This document shows, piece by piece, positions 16,179-24,427 of a stretch of 64,000 bases of DNA. The notes beneath the pieces are model-generated. The model saw only the letters and a list, made by a program, of their open reading frames with translations, had not been told where the DNA came from and made no database searches. The position numbers and the translations under genes were made by a program. Every line of letters begins with the position of its first letter. Positions within the stretch are counted from its first letter, which is position 1. This DNA is from G963422745 sp965214285 (GTDB lineage: Bacteria; Actinomycetota; Acidimicrobiia; Acidimicrobiales; Aldehydirespiratoraceae): positions 1,116,001 through 1,180,000 of the forward strand of contig OZ243946.1 of the NCBI GenBank assembly GCA_965214285.1. The letters run 5' to 3'.

Positions 16179-17699
16179 TCAGCGGGGCCGGGAGCCCGCT
16201 TCGGGGACAGCCATCGTGGCGCCTGCCTGGGCGGGGCGCTCCATGCCGGCGTGCGATTCCCAGACGGCGGCGAGGGCCGCGGCGGGGCCTTCGAGCAGCG
16301 GCGCGGCGGCGCTGCGGGCCATGTCTACGTGCAGCAGCATCTGCTCGGTGGTGCACAGCAGGTCGTCGCTGTCGCCGTGGTGCATGGCGTGGAAGATGTG
16401 GACCCGCTTGGCGTCGACGCCGAGCAGCTGGGTGGTGACCCGCAGCGGGTCCCAGAGGCTCGCCTCGCGCAGGTAGTTGATGTGGGTCTCCACGGTGTAG
16501 AGCGAGTGCCCGGCGCTGCGGTAGTCCTCGTCGATGCCGATGTAGCGGAACAGCTTGTCCGACGCCCAGCCGAAGGCGGTCAGGAACGCCGCCTCGGTCA
16601 TGTGGCCGTTGTAGTCCACCCAGTCAGGCTCCACGTCGGCCGCATACAGGTCCAGCGGCGCGGGCACCGCCGTGCCGGGCTGCCAGCGCGGCACGTCATA
16701 GGCTGCGTGGATGCGCGCCTCTCGCTCGGCGACCAGCCTGCCCGCGCCCAGATCCAGCGGACGCAGCGCCCGCATCACCGAGATCACGTAGTCGTCACGG
16801 AGCCGCTGCAGCTCGTCGATCGAGCGGCCCGCGGCCTGTTCCTCGCAGCCCGACGCCATCGCCTCCAGCAGCTCGTCGCTCAGCTCGGGCGCCTTCAGGC
16901 GGGTCCACGGCAGCTTCAGGGCGGGGCCGAACTGGGCCAGCATGTGGCGCATCCCGCCGTGACCGCCGGCGAGGTGAAAGGTGAGGTTGGTGCCCATGCC
17001 CGCCCAGCGGATGCCCGGCCCGTAGGCGACGGCGTCGTCGAGCTCGCCGGTGCTGGCCACGCCGTCGTTGACCAGGTGCAGCACCTCGCGCCACAGCGCC
17101 TCCTGCAGGCGGTCCGACAGGTAGCCCTCGATCTCCTTGCGGACCACCAGCGGATGCATCACCAGGTCGTCGTAGTGGTCGATGGCGGCGCTCACGGTCT
17201 CGGGGCTGGTCTGCTCGCCGGCCACGATCTCCACCAGCGGCAGCAGGTACACCGGGTTGAACGGGTGGCCGATGACTATCCGCTCGGGGTGACGACAGCC
17301 GTCCTGGAGACGGCTCGGCAGCAGGCCCGAGGAACTGGAGGCGATGACCGTCGACGGCGGGCTGTGCTCGGCGAGGGCCTGCAGCAGCGGGCACTTGACG
17401 GCTTCGTTCTCGGGGGCGCTCTCCTGGATCCAGTCGACCCGGCCGGCCAGGTCCTCGGGCGACGGCGCGAACTCCAGGCGCTGCGGGTCGGCGCCGGGGA
17501 ACAGGCCGAGCCGCACCACCGACGGCCAGGCGTCGGCGACGGACTTGCGCAGGCGCTCCTCGGCGCCGGGGGCGGGGTCCCAGGCAACCACGTCGTGGCC
17601 TCTCGACAGCGCCCGCACCGCCCAGCCCGCGCCGATCACGCCGGTGCCGACCACGCCGACCGTGCGGCTCTGGCCGTCGGCCCCGCTGGCAGGCGTCAT
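16179..17699 (-). CDS. lcdH: L-carnitine dehydrogenase fused to betainyl-CoA thioesterase
   Basis: A 506-residue two-domain protein. Residues about 10-330 are an NAD-dependent L-carnitine 3-dehydrogenase of the 3-hydroxyacyl-CoA dehydrogenase superfamily: GVVGTGVIGAGWA nucleotide loop, WIQESAPEN, GHPFNPVYLLPLVE, LHLVNDGVASTGELDDA and MLAQFGPALKLPWT match known carnitine dehydrogenases. Residues about 350-480 are a hotdog thioesterase with DWVDYNGHMTEAAF, which in such fusions would hydrolyse betainyl-CoA to glycine betaine. Between the two steps a 3-dehydrocarnitine cleavage enzyme (CdhA-type, BKACE) is needed, and none is seen here. The ATG at 17699 follows TATTCT by 8 nt and opens the operon. 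Confidence 0.85.
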   Translation of the reverse strand: MTPASGADGQSRTVGVVGTGVIGAGWAVRALSRGHDVVAWDPAPGAEERLRKSVADAWPSVVRLGLFPGADPQRLEFAPSPEDLAGRVDWIQESAPENEAVKCPLLQALAEHSPPSTVIASSSSGLLPSRLQDGCRHPERIVIGHPFNPVYLLPLVEIVAGEQTSPETVSAAIDHYDDLVMHPLVVRKEIEGYLSDRLQEALWREVLHLVNDGVASTGELDDAVAYGPGIRWAGMGTNLTFHLAGGHGGMRHMLAQFGPALKLPWTRLKAPELSDELLEAMASGCEEQAAGRSIDELQRLRDDYVISVMRALRPLDLGAGRLVAEREARIHAAYDVPRWQPGTAVPAPLDLYAADVEPDWVDYNGHMTEAAFLTAFGWASDKLFRYIGIDEDYRSAGHSLYTVETHINYLREASLWDPLRVTTQLLGVDAKRVHIFHAMHHGDSDDLLCTTEQMLLHVDMARSAAAPLLEGPAAALAAVWESHAGMERPAQAGATMAVPEAGSRPR

Positions 17700-17707
17700 G
17701 GCGCGGG

Positions 17708-17713
17708 AGAATA
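17708..17713 (-). promoter_or_regulatory. -10 box of the carnitine operon
   Basis: TATTCT on the minus strand ends 8 nt before the ATG of the carnitine dehydrogenase fusion, likely driving 17699 to 12003 as one unit. Confidence 0.5.
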
Positions 17714-17812
17714 CAGCGCGATCCGGCGCCGCGGGCGACTGCCGATTGGTGCTGCGCCGGGTCCGCAGGCTGAACTACCCGCATCACCGCCCCGACCGGA
17801 CTATCGCATTCT

Positions 17813-19072
17813 GTGAACCGCCTGTTCCCCGGCTGGTGGGTGGTGGCCTCGGTGTTCGTGCTGCTGGCGACGACCTCGGGGCTCGGCTTCTACGGGCTGG
17901 CCGTCTACCTCGACGCCATCACCAGCGAGCAGGGCTTCTCCACCACCAGCGTGTCGCTGGCGACGGCCATGTTCTTCGTCGTCTCGGGCGTGAGCGGACG
18001 GCTCATCGCCCCGGTCATCGAGACCCGAGACATCCGCTGGGTGGTCGGCCTCGGCGGCCTGGTCAGCGCAGCGTCGCTGTGGGCGCTCGGCAGAGTCGAC
18101 AGCGTGGCCGAGATGTACGGCGTCTACGCCCTGTTCTCGGTCGGCTTCGCGCTGGCGGGCCTGGTGCCGGCCACCACGCTTGTGACCCGCTGGTTCCACG
18201 AGCGGCGCTCGCTGGCGCTGGCGGTGGCCTCCACGGGCCTGTCCGTGGGCGGGATCACCCTCACCGCCTGGGCGTCGTCGCTGATCGACTCACGAGGGTT
18301 CGCAGACGCGACCGAGATTCTCGCCGTTGTCTACGTGGTGCTGGTCTCGCTGACCCTGCCGACGATGTGGTCGAGCCCGCAGCGACGCGGCCTGCATCCC
18401 GACGGCATCGTGCCGCAGAGCCGCCATCGCCCCGCCGGCGGCGGCGTGAGCGTCGACTACCCGGTGGCCGTCGCCTCGCGGTTCTTCAAGGTGATGGTGC
18501 TCGGATCGCTGTTGTGCATGGGCGCTCAGGTCGGCGCCATCGCCCACATCGCCAAGCTCGGCAGCGAGCGAGTCGACCGGCCGACGGGCGCCTTGGCCGT
18601 GTCGGCCGTGGCCGCCGCCAGCATGATCGCCCGCCTGATCGGCGGGGTGATCGTGGAGCGGATGCCGATGATGGCCTTCACGGTCACGCTCGCGGTCATC
18701 CAGGGCAGTTCCTTCGTGGTCCTGGCCTTCGCCGACTCGGCGGCGACGCTGCTGCTCGGCGCGGTGCTGTTCGGGCTGACGGTCGGCAACCTGCTGATGC
18801 TGCAGCCGCTGATCCTGGCCGCGGCCTTCGGCGTGCAGTCCTACCCGCGCATATTCGCCCTGCAGCAGCTGCTGGTCACTCTCGGCATCGCCTGCGGGCC
18901 GGCAGTCCTGGGCTGGCTGCACGACCAGGCCGACTACCGGGCCAGCTACCTGGCGGCTGCGGCCATCTCGACCTGCGGCGGGATCGTCTGGAGCGTGACG
19001 GGCACGATGCGCCCGTCGCCGGAGACCGCCGTGCCGGGTACCGCAGCGCCCGCGGCGATGTCGGGGCAGTAG
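17813..19072 (+). CDS. MFS transporter, monocarboxylate/oxalate-formate-like
   Basis: A 419-residue, roughly 12-helix major facilitator protein. The N-terminal LFPGWWVVASVFVLLATTSG is typical of the oxalate:formate/monocarboxylate porter group; the loop after helix 2 is degenerate (SGVSGRLIAPVIETRDIR). It is divergent from the carnitine operon with a 113-bp gap, so a role in import of carnitine-related compounds or export of products is possible but not shown by sequence. The GTG at 17813 is the first good start; the 3' end lies 3 bp from the converging enolase-superfamily gene. Confidence 0.8.
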   Translation: MNRLFPGWWVVASVFVLLATTSGLGFYGLAVYLDAITSEQGFSTTSVSLATAMFFVVSGVSGRLIAPVIETRDIRWVVGLGGLVSAASLWALGRVDSVAEMYGVYALFSVGFALAGLVPATTLVTRWFHERRSLALAVASTGLSVGGITLTAWASSLIDSRGFADATEILAVVYVVLVSLTLPTMWSSPQRRGLHPDGIVPQSRHRPAGGGVSVDYPVAVASRFFKVMVLGSLLCMGAQVGAIAHIAKLGSERVDRPTGALAVSAVAAASMIARLIGGVIVERMPMMAFTVTLAVIQGSSFVVLAFADSAATLLLGAVLFGLTVGNLLMLQPLILAAAFGVQSYPRIFALQQLLVTLGIACGPAVLGWLHDQADYRASYLAAAAISTCGGIVWSVTGTMRPSPETAVPGTAAPAAMSGQ

Positions 19073-19075
19073 CCC

Positions 19076-20284
19076 TCAGGGCAGCTCAGGCTTGGTCTGC
19101 ATCTCCAGGTGAAGCTCGCTGCCGGTCCACGGGTTGGCGCGGGCCACGTCCTCGTTCAGGTCGCTGCCGAGGCCAGGCTCGGGCGACGGGACCACATAGC
19201 CGTCCTCGAAGCGGATCGGCTCGGTCAGCAGCTCGGCGTGAAAGCCAGAGAAGTCCCGGATCGCCTCCAGGATCAAGAAGTTCGGGATGCAGGCCGCCAG
19301 CGTGATGTTGGCCAGCGCCTCGACGGGGCCGCAGTACAGGTGCGGCGCGATCTGGGCGTAGTAGGCCTCGGCGATGGCTGCGATCTTCTTGGTCTCGAGG
19401 ATGCCGCCGCTGCGTCCCAGGGCGGGCTGCAGGATCGCCGCCGCGCCGGCTTCCAGCACCCGGTGGAACTCCCATTTGGCGCTGAGCCGCTCGCCTGTGG
19501 CGACCGGGATCGAGGTGGCCCGTGCGACCTTGGCCATCTCGGACGGGTTCTCCGGCGGGGTCGGCTCCTCCAGCCACATCGGGTCGCAGGCCTCGAGGCG
19601 CTTGGCGAGGCGGATCGCCCCGGCGGCTGAGAACTGGCCGTGGGTGCCGATCAGCAGGTCTGCGGAGTCGCCTACCGCCTCGCGGATCGCCCGCACGAAG
19701 CGCTCGCTGCGATCCAGCTCTGCCAGCGTCGCCATCCTTGGGTCATAGACCGTGTAGGGCCCGGCCGGGTCGAACTTCACGGCCGTGAACCCCGCTGCGA
19801 CCTCGGCCGCGGCCTTCTCGGCGGCAGCGTCGGGGTCGCGGTACACGGCGGCTTCGCTGTCCGCCGCGTGGGTCTCGGCGGGGTCGGGGTACAGGTAGGT
19901 GTAGGCGCGCAGTCGCTCGTTGACCAGCCCGCCGAGCAGCTCGTACACCGGCTTGCCGACGGCCTTGCCGCAAATGTCCCAGCAGGCGGTCTCCAGGCCC
20001 GAGAGCACCGCGCCCAGCGAGATGTCGGCGCGCAGCGTGTAGCCCGAGCCGTAGGCGTTGCGCCACATGCTCTCGATGCGGAACGGGTCGCTGCCCACGA
20101 ACCAGCGCCCGGCCGCGTCGTCGATCATGGCGGCCACCACGTCGGGGCTGAACGTGGCCGCATACACCTCGCCGTAGCCCGCGATCCCGTCGTCTGTGAC
20201 CAGCTTCACGAAGACGAAGTAGCGCCCGCCGTGATGCGGCGGCGGGTTGGCCACCACGAACGTCTCGCACTCGGCGATCCTCAC
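19076..20284 (-). CDS. Enolase-superfamily enzyme (mandelate racemase/muconate lactonizing group)
   Basis: A 402-residue acid-sugar dehydratase-like protein. The capping domain occupies about 1-130 (GIAGYGEVYAATFSPDVVA, AVGKPVYELLGG) and the barrel the remainder. The second and third metal-binding strands show WLEEPTPPEN and ATGERLS, with Glu ligands as expected. The first metal strand reads LLIGTHGQF, where family members usually have Asp (for example DFHGR), so Thr or the neighbouring His must serve, or the metal site is altered. The substrate is unknown. It faces the MFS gene tail-to-tail and may belong with it or with sulfated-sugar breakdown elsewhere in the window. Confidence 0.8.
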   Translation of the reverse strand: MRIAECETFVVANPPPHHGGRYFVFVKLVTDDGIAGYGEVYAATFSPDVVAAMIDDAAGRWFVGSDPFRIESMWRNAYGSGYTLRADISLGAVLSGLETACWDICGKAVGKPVYELLGGLVNERLRAYTYLYPDPAETHAADSEAAVYRDPDAAAEKAAAEVAAGFTAVKFDPAGPYTVYDPRMATLAELDRSERFVRAIREAVGDSADLLIGTHGQFSAAGAIRLAKRLEACDPMWLEEPTPPENPSEMAKVARATSIPVATGERLSAKWEFHRVLEAGAAAILQPALGRSGGILETKKIAAIAEAYYAQIAPHLYCGPVEALANITLAACIPNFLILEAIRDFSGFHAELLTEPIRFEDGYVVPSPEPGLGSDLNEDVARANPWTGSELHLEMQTKPELP

Positions 20285-20369
20285 CGGCCGGTGGCCTTGC
20301 TTCTCAGGCGGGCGGCCTCGCTGCTCGGGCGGGCGCTGCGGCTGGGCTGCCCGCTGCGGCTGGCCATGG

Positions 20370-21530
20370 CTAGCGCAGGCCGGCCACGTCGTCGACGGGC
20401 ATCACCGTGCACTCGGGCTTGGGCGGGTCGGTCTCGGGCAGCAGGAACCGCCAGAAGATGCGGCCCTGGCGGTGCCCTCCGGTGTCGAGCCAGTTGTCCA
20501 TCCCCGGGTCGCGGTGGGCGATCACGATCCGGTAGCTGCCGTCGAGCTCGAAGGCGATCTGCGTGGCATTCAGCGACGAGCGGCGGTTGCGGTAGTCCAG
20601 CGTCTGCATGTGGGCGTTCCAGAGCATCACGTTGGTGAACACGGCCGGCGGCAGCGTGCCGGTCATCACCAGCGCCTCGTCAGGCGCCAGATCCCAGCGC
20701 CCCTGGCTGTAATGGATGTCCGCAGCGCCGGGGACGGGCAGGCCGCTGTCGCGGAAGCTGAACGGCACGGCCACGTCGTTGGGCACATTCGACACGAACG
20801 GCACCTGCGACGGCTGGCCCGGGCGGCCCTGCCCGTTGGTGACCTGGCGCAGGAATGCGATCCCCTCGGCCATGCGCTCGGCGATCGTGGCGTCGTCCAG
20901 CGGGGGCGGCGGGCCGCCGCTGTCGAGCGCCTCGATCTCGATCTGGGTCGCGATCACCGAGTTGTTCTGGGCGGAGATGCCGAGCTGGTAGTAGCTGCGC
21001 ACGATCAGCGCATGGGCGTCGGGCGCCAGGCGGACCCAGTTGCCCGGGCGCTCGTCCGCTGAGAAGACCACCTCGTAGTGGCCGTCGTCGTCGACGTGGA
21101 AGTCGCGGTCGTTGACGTCGCCGCGCAGCGGCCCGGCCAGGCCGCCGTCTGCGGCCGCGGCGTGCACCGTGAACGATGTGTAGCACTGCCTGTCGATCCT
21201 GCCGTGCACCAGGTAGGAACGGTCGCCGCGGATGCGGGCGAAATGGTAGATGGCGTCGGGGTTGTCGCCCTGCAGCTTGCGGGCCGGGCTGACGATGGAG
21301 GCGAAGCGGGGATGGTCCGGGTCGGCCTCCCAGTACAGCTCCGACATCGCCGACAGCATCTGGCCCAGATAACGGTGCGCCTCGGCCACGTCGAGGGGGT
21401 TGTCGAAGCGGTCGCCGGCGAGGTAGTCGTCGCGGATCTCGCCCAGGGCGGCGATCAGGCTGTCGAACTGGGCCAGCGCCAGCGGCGCATGGGCTGCGCC
21501 TGGGGTCCCTTGGGTGCCGTTGTTAGTCAT
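20370..21530 (-). CDS. DUF1214 domain protein
   Basis: A 386-residue protein whose C-terminal half is a DUF1214 domain (FSFRDSGLPVP, YSQGRWDLAPDEALVM, WNAHMQTLDYRNRR, YRIVIAHRDPG). The N-terminal half has AHRYLGQMLSAM and a conserved region with ADERPGNWVRL. Function is not known; in mycobacteria and relatives such genes commonly sit beside sulfotransferase-like genes, as here. I chose the ATG at 21530 since the region upstream is repetitive non-coding sequence; a longer in-frame extension overlaps the sulfotransferase gene and is not convincing. Confidence 0.75.
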   Translation of the reverse strand: MTNNGTQGTPGAAHAPLALAQFDSLIAALGEIRDDYLAGDRFDNPLDVAEAHRYLGQMLSAMSELYWEADPDHPRFASIVSPARKLQGDNPDAIYHFARIRGDRSYLVHGRIDRQCYTSFTVHAAAADGGLAGPLRGDVNDRDFHVDDDGHYEVVFSADERPGNWVRLAPDAHALIVRSYYQLGISAQNNSVIATQIEIEALDSGGPPPPLDDATIAERMAEGIAFLRQVTNGQGRPGQPSQVPFVSNVPNDVAVPFSFRDSGLPVPGAADIHYSQGRWDLAPDEALVMTGTLPPAVFTNVMLWNAHMQTLDYRNRRSSLNATQIAFELDGSYRIVIAHRDPGMDNWLDTGGHRQGRIFWRFLLPETDPPKPECTVMPVDDVAGLR

Positions 21531-21613
21531 GGTTCCTCGGTCCTCTCGGTCAGGTGGGTCGTCTCGGTCAGGTGGGTCGTCTCGGTCATGGTTCTTCGGT
21601 CTGCTCGGTCGAC
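21528..21613. repeat. Short tandem repeats between sulfotransferase and DUF1214 genes
   Basis: An 18-bp unit (CTCGGTCAGGTGGGTCGT) occurs twice in tandem at 21545-21562 and 21563-21580. The flanks carry a larger duplication: CATGGTTCCTCGGTC at 21528 and CATGGTTCTTCGGTC at 21587, so the ATG context of the DUF1214 gene has been copied about 59 bp upstream of the gene. Confidence 0.75.
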
Positions 21614-22891
21614 TCAGTCCTCGAGCTCGATGCCGTAGCGGTCGATGTAGTCGGCGAAGTCGTTGCGCAAGGCGGTCTCGTCGAGGCCGAGCCGGGCCGG
21701 GTCGTAAACATGGGCGCCGAACTTGCCCTTGGGCTTGTGGGCCAGATAGGCGGGCACCTCGTGGCGCATCTCGTCGCCGAAATCGAGCCCGAGCTCGCCG
21801 TAGACCCGCTCGATGGCCGCCACCGGCGCCGATATCAGCTCCTTGAAGTGCAGGTCGGCTATCTGCGACTCGGGGATCACGCCCTGGTCGCGCTGTGCCA
21901 TGGCCCCGCCGAGCAGGAACTGGTAGGCGATCGACATCAGCGGGCCGCGCCGGCTCATGTCGACGTTGTCGCTGCGCATCCAGTGCAGCACCCCGGTGAG
22001 GTTGGCGCTGGAGCCGATGAACTTCAGGGGATCGCGGTGAGTGTGGATCACCAGGGCGTCTGGGTAGGTGGCGAACAGCGTCGGCAGGTAGCCCAGATGC
22101 GCCGGCGTCTTGAGCAGGAAGCGCCGCGGCCCGGCCCCGGCCTGTCCGGCCTCGGACTGCCCGTCGAGGTGCTGCAGGGTCGCCAGGAACGCCCGGTGGA
22201 ACCCGTAGATGGCGCTGACCGACTCGGGCGTGTCGCGGTCGGTGACGGTCTCCAGGTCGTGCATCATCGGCCAGTGCCAGCTGCGGAACTCGGGCTGCAC
22301 GAAATGCACGCACTCGCATGGCAGATCGGAGCGCAGCTCGTGCATGGTGATGAAGTCGGGGTGGACGTCGGCCCAGAACTCCTGCTCGGGCTCGGATCGC
22401 TCCAGGGCGTCGGCGGGCCCGTCGTCGATCGGGCCGAGCGGGTGATGGGCCTCATGGGCGTAGACGGGCCGCAGGGCCGGGTCCAGGGCCAGCAGCTCCA
22501 GCAGGATGGAGGTGCCGGTGCGGGGCGGGCCGAGGATGAACAGCGGCGCGGCGATCTCGCTGCTGCGGATCTGCGGTTCGCGGTTCCAGAGGCCGACGAG
22601 GCGCAGTCGGGTCTGCAGGCAGCGGATGATCTCCGCCCGTGCCGAGAGCCGGCCGAGCACTGTGAGCTCGGCAGGGCCGTCCAGAGCGGCCACGAGATCG
22701 CGGTAGCCCTTGCCCCAGCCGAGCTCGTCGCCGAAGTCGCTCAGGCCGACCGAGGCCGTGGCGATGTCGAGCATCTCGTCGGCGTCGAGCCGCACCAGCC
22801 GCTCGGCGCCGCCCACCGAGGCGCCGAACAGGTTGAGCCGGCGCACCCAGTCCGGGTGCTCGAGCCAGTCGGTTGTCTGCGGTGATGCCAT
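21614..22891 (-). CDS. PAPS-type sulfotransferase family protein
   Basis: A 425-residue sulfotransferase-like protein. The 5'-phosphosulfate-binding loop is visible as LGPPRTGTSILLELLA (about residue 95) and the 3'-phosphate-binding segment as HTHRDPLKFIGSSAN (about 230), the same arrangement as in actinobacterial sulfotransferase family 3 proteins. The ATG at 22891 is preceded by GGAGGAGG only two bases away; a TTG six codons upstream (22909) is an alternative start. The DUF1214 gene follows 84 bp downstream on the same strand. The acceptor is unknown. Confidence 0.8.
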   Translation of the reverse strand: MASPQTTDWLEHPDWVRRLNLFGASVGGAERLVRLDADEMLDIATASVGLSDFGDELGWGKGYRDLVAALDGPAELTVLGRLSARAEIIRCLQTRLRLVGLWNREPQIRSSEIAAPLFILGPPRTGTSILLELLALDPALRPVYAHEAHHPLGPIDDGPADALERSEPEQEFWADVHPDFITMHELRSDLPCECVHFVQPEFRSWHWPMMHDLETVTDRDTPESVSAIYGFHRAFLATLQHLDGQSEAGQAGAGPRRFLLKTPAHLGYLPTLFATYPDALVIHTHRDPLKFIGSSANLTGVLHWMRSDNVDMSRRGPLMSIAYQFLLGGAMAQRDQGVIPESQIADLHFKELISAPVAAIERVYGELGLDFGDEMRHEVPAYLAHKPKGKFGAHVYDPARLGLDETALRNDFADYIDRYGIELED

Positions 22892-23002
22892 GGCCTCCTC
22901 CAGCCGCAATAGTGCAGCCTTTCGGCGGCGGGCTCTGCAAGTTCGGGCATTCGGCGGCCGCTCGGCCCGAATCGGCGGGGCGGGTCAGGCAACCGGCAGG
23001 GA

Positions 23003-23008
23003 TAGCTT
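23003..23008 (+). promoter_or_regulatory. -10 box of the superoxide dismutase gene
   Basis: TAGCTT ends 7 nt before the ATG at 23016. Confidence 0.5.
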
Positions 23009-23015
23009 TGCGGTC

Positions 23016-23597
23016 ATGGCATTCACGCTGCCTCCGCTTCCGTACCCGGCCGACGCTCTGGCGCCCCACATCAGCGAGCGCACCCTCGGCTTCCACTACG
23101 GCAAGCACCACGCCGGCTACGTCGCCAACCTCAACCGGCTCACCGCCGACAGCGACCTCGCCGAGGCCTCGCTGGAGACGATCATCAGCGGGGCCGAGCC
23201 GGGGCCGCTGTTCAACAACGCCGCGCAGATCTGGAACCACACCTTCTACTGGAGCTCGATGCGCCCCGACGGCGGCGGCGACCCCAGCGGAGCGCTGGCC
23301 GCGGCAATCGCCTCCGACTTCGGCAGCGTGGACGCCTTCAAGCAGAGCCTCGCGGCTGAGGCTGTGGGCAACTTCGGCTCGGGCTGGACCTGGCTGGTCA
23401 AAGGCGACTCCGGCCTCGCCGTGGTCAACACCGACGACGCCGACACGCCGCTGCGGACCGGGCTCACGCCGCTGCTGACCATCGACATCTGGGAGCACGC
23501 CTACTACCTCGACTACCAGAACGCCCGGCCCGCCTACGTGGAGGCGTTCATCGAGCACCTGCTCAACTGGGAGTTCGCCGAGGCCAACTTCGCCTGA
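23016..23597 (+). CDS. sodB: Superoxide dismutase, Fe type
   Basis: A 193-residue iron/manganese-family superoxide dismutase that converts superoxide to H2O2 and O2 in the cytoplasm. Metal ligands are His27 (FHYGKHH), His75 (NHTFYW), Asp157 and His161 (DIWEHAYYLDYQN). Gln71 in NNAAQIWNH and the FGSGWTWLV segment are the pattern of the Fe-specific form. Length is normal for the family. A -10-like box directly precedes the start. Confidence 0.92.
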   Translation: MAFTLPPLPYPADALAPHISERTLGFHYGKHHAGYVANLNRLTADSDLAEASLETIISGAEPGPLFNNAAQIWNHTFYWSSMRPDGGGDPSGALAAAIASDFGSVDAFKQSLAAEAVGNFGSGWTWLVKGDSGLAVVNTDDADTPLRTGLTPLLTIDIWEHAYYLDYQNARPAYVEAFIEHLLNWEFAEANFA

Positions 23598-23675
23598 GCG
23601 GCACCCCCTCGACCGCCGTAACCAGGGATGGCCGAGTTCCGTGCCCGGGCTATTGCGCGGACGGTTTGGCGCCAG

Positions 23676-23681
23676 TAGCCT
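23676..23681 (+). promoter_or_regulatory. -10 box of the AbrB/PIN operon
   Basis: TAGCCT ends 7 nt before the GTG at 23689; this favours that start over the upstream in-frame GTG at 23641. Confidence 0.5.
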
Positions 23682-23688
23682 CCTGTCT

Positions 23689-23934
23689 GTGTCTGATCTA
23701 TGGCAGCGCCGCTGTGTCTTCACCCGGGTCACGTCCGAGCACGAGGTGACCATCCCCCCGGAAGCACTGCGCGAAGCCGGTCTTGAGCCCGGCGACTGTG
23801 TCGAAGTCCGAGTCACCGGAGCGGGCGAAGTCGCCCTCAGGCGAGATACCGACGTGGTGAAGCACGTGGCCGGGTTGTTCACCGGACTCTATGAGGAGAA
23901 CGAACTAGAGGCTCTGCGATCTGAATGGGATTGA
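23689..23934 (+). CDS. AbrB-type (SpoVT/MazE fold) antitoxin
   Basis: An 81-residue swapped-hairpin DNA-binding protein: TSEHEVTIPPEALREAGLEP followed by GDCVEVRVTGAGEVALRR is the AbrB/VapB signature, in which TIPPEALR is the turn that contacts DNA. The C-terminal tail (LFTGLYEENELEALRSEWD) would bind and block the downstream PIN toxin. It overlaps the toxin gene by 10 bp and should autoregulate the pair. Confidence 0.8.
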   Translation: MSDLWQRRCVFTRVTSEHEVTIPPEALREAGLEPGDCVEVRVTGAGEVALRRDTDVVKHVAGLFTGLYEENELEALRSEWD

Positions 23935-24332
23935 CCCATCTCGACGCCGGTGTGCTCATAGGGTTATTCGACAGCAGCGATGCTCACCACGCTGCTTCGC
24001 GCCGAGTGGTGGAAGCGGGGTTCGACAATGGCGAGCGGTTCGCCATCGCTGCTCCGGCCCTGGCCGAGAGCCTGGTCGGCCCTTTGCGACGGAGAGGAGA
24101 AGCGGCGATTCCTCCAGCCCTGGGAGCGCTTGACCTCCTGTTGGTCCAAATCACCGACATCACCACGCCCATTGCACTCGAAGCCGCCCGGCTGCGTGCT
24201 GGTCACGGGTCTCTGAAGCTTCCCGATGCGCTCGTGATTGCCACCGCAATCGAAACCGAGGCGGCGAGGCTTGTCACCACGGACCGACGCTGGCCGACGC
24301 TGGAGACCAGCTTCGAGATCGAGCAGATCTGA
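23925..24332 (+). CDS. PIN-domain toxin (VapC-like ribonuclease)
   Basis: A 135-residue PIN-domain RNase. The acidic metal-binding residues are in place: Asp7 (THLDAGVLIGLF), Glu48 (ALAESLV), Asp101 (LPDALVIATA) and Asp120 (VTTDRRW). As a VapC-type toxin it would cleave tRNA or other RNAs when freed from the AbrB-type partner encoded just upstream. The ATG at 23925 overlaps the antitoxin end; a TTG at 23931 is an alternative. All catalytic residues are present, so the pair looks intact. Confidence 0.85.
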   Translation: MGLTHLDAGVLIGLFDSSDAHHAASRRVVEAGFDNGERFAIAAPALAESLVGPLRRRGEAAIPPALGALDLLLVQITDITTPIALEAARLRAGHGSLKLPDALVIATAIETEAARLVTTDRRWPTLETSFEIEQI

Positions 24333-24414
24333 TCCGCCAGAGGCTGCCCGGCCGCGCTGGCGATCGTGGCCGATGCGGTGGCGGGCCGATGTGCGGGGAG
24401 GGCGGCGCAGCGGG

Positions 24415-24420
24415 CACAAT
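24415..24420 (+). promoter_or_regulatory. -10 box of the acyl-CoA dehydrogenase gene
   Basis: CACAAT ends 7 nt before the ATG at 24428; the same hexamer precedes the small membrane protein gene at 6114. Confidence 0.45.
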
Positions 24421-24427
24421 GGCGGAC

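Noticed and set aside
16068..17816. A 582-codon open frame opposite the carnitine dehydrogenase gene
   Set aside because: Low-complexity translation without motifs; the minus strand encodes the recognisable two-domain enzyme.
20370..22319. A 649-codon frame extending the DUF1214 gene upstream
   Set aside because: The extension overlaps the sulfotransferase gene in another frame and translates to Arg/Pro-rich sequence; the ATG at 21530 begins where similarity begins.
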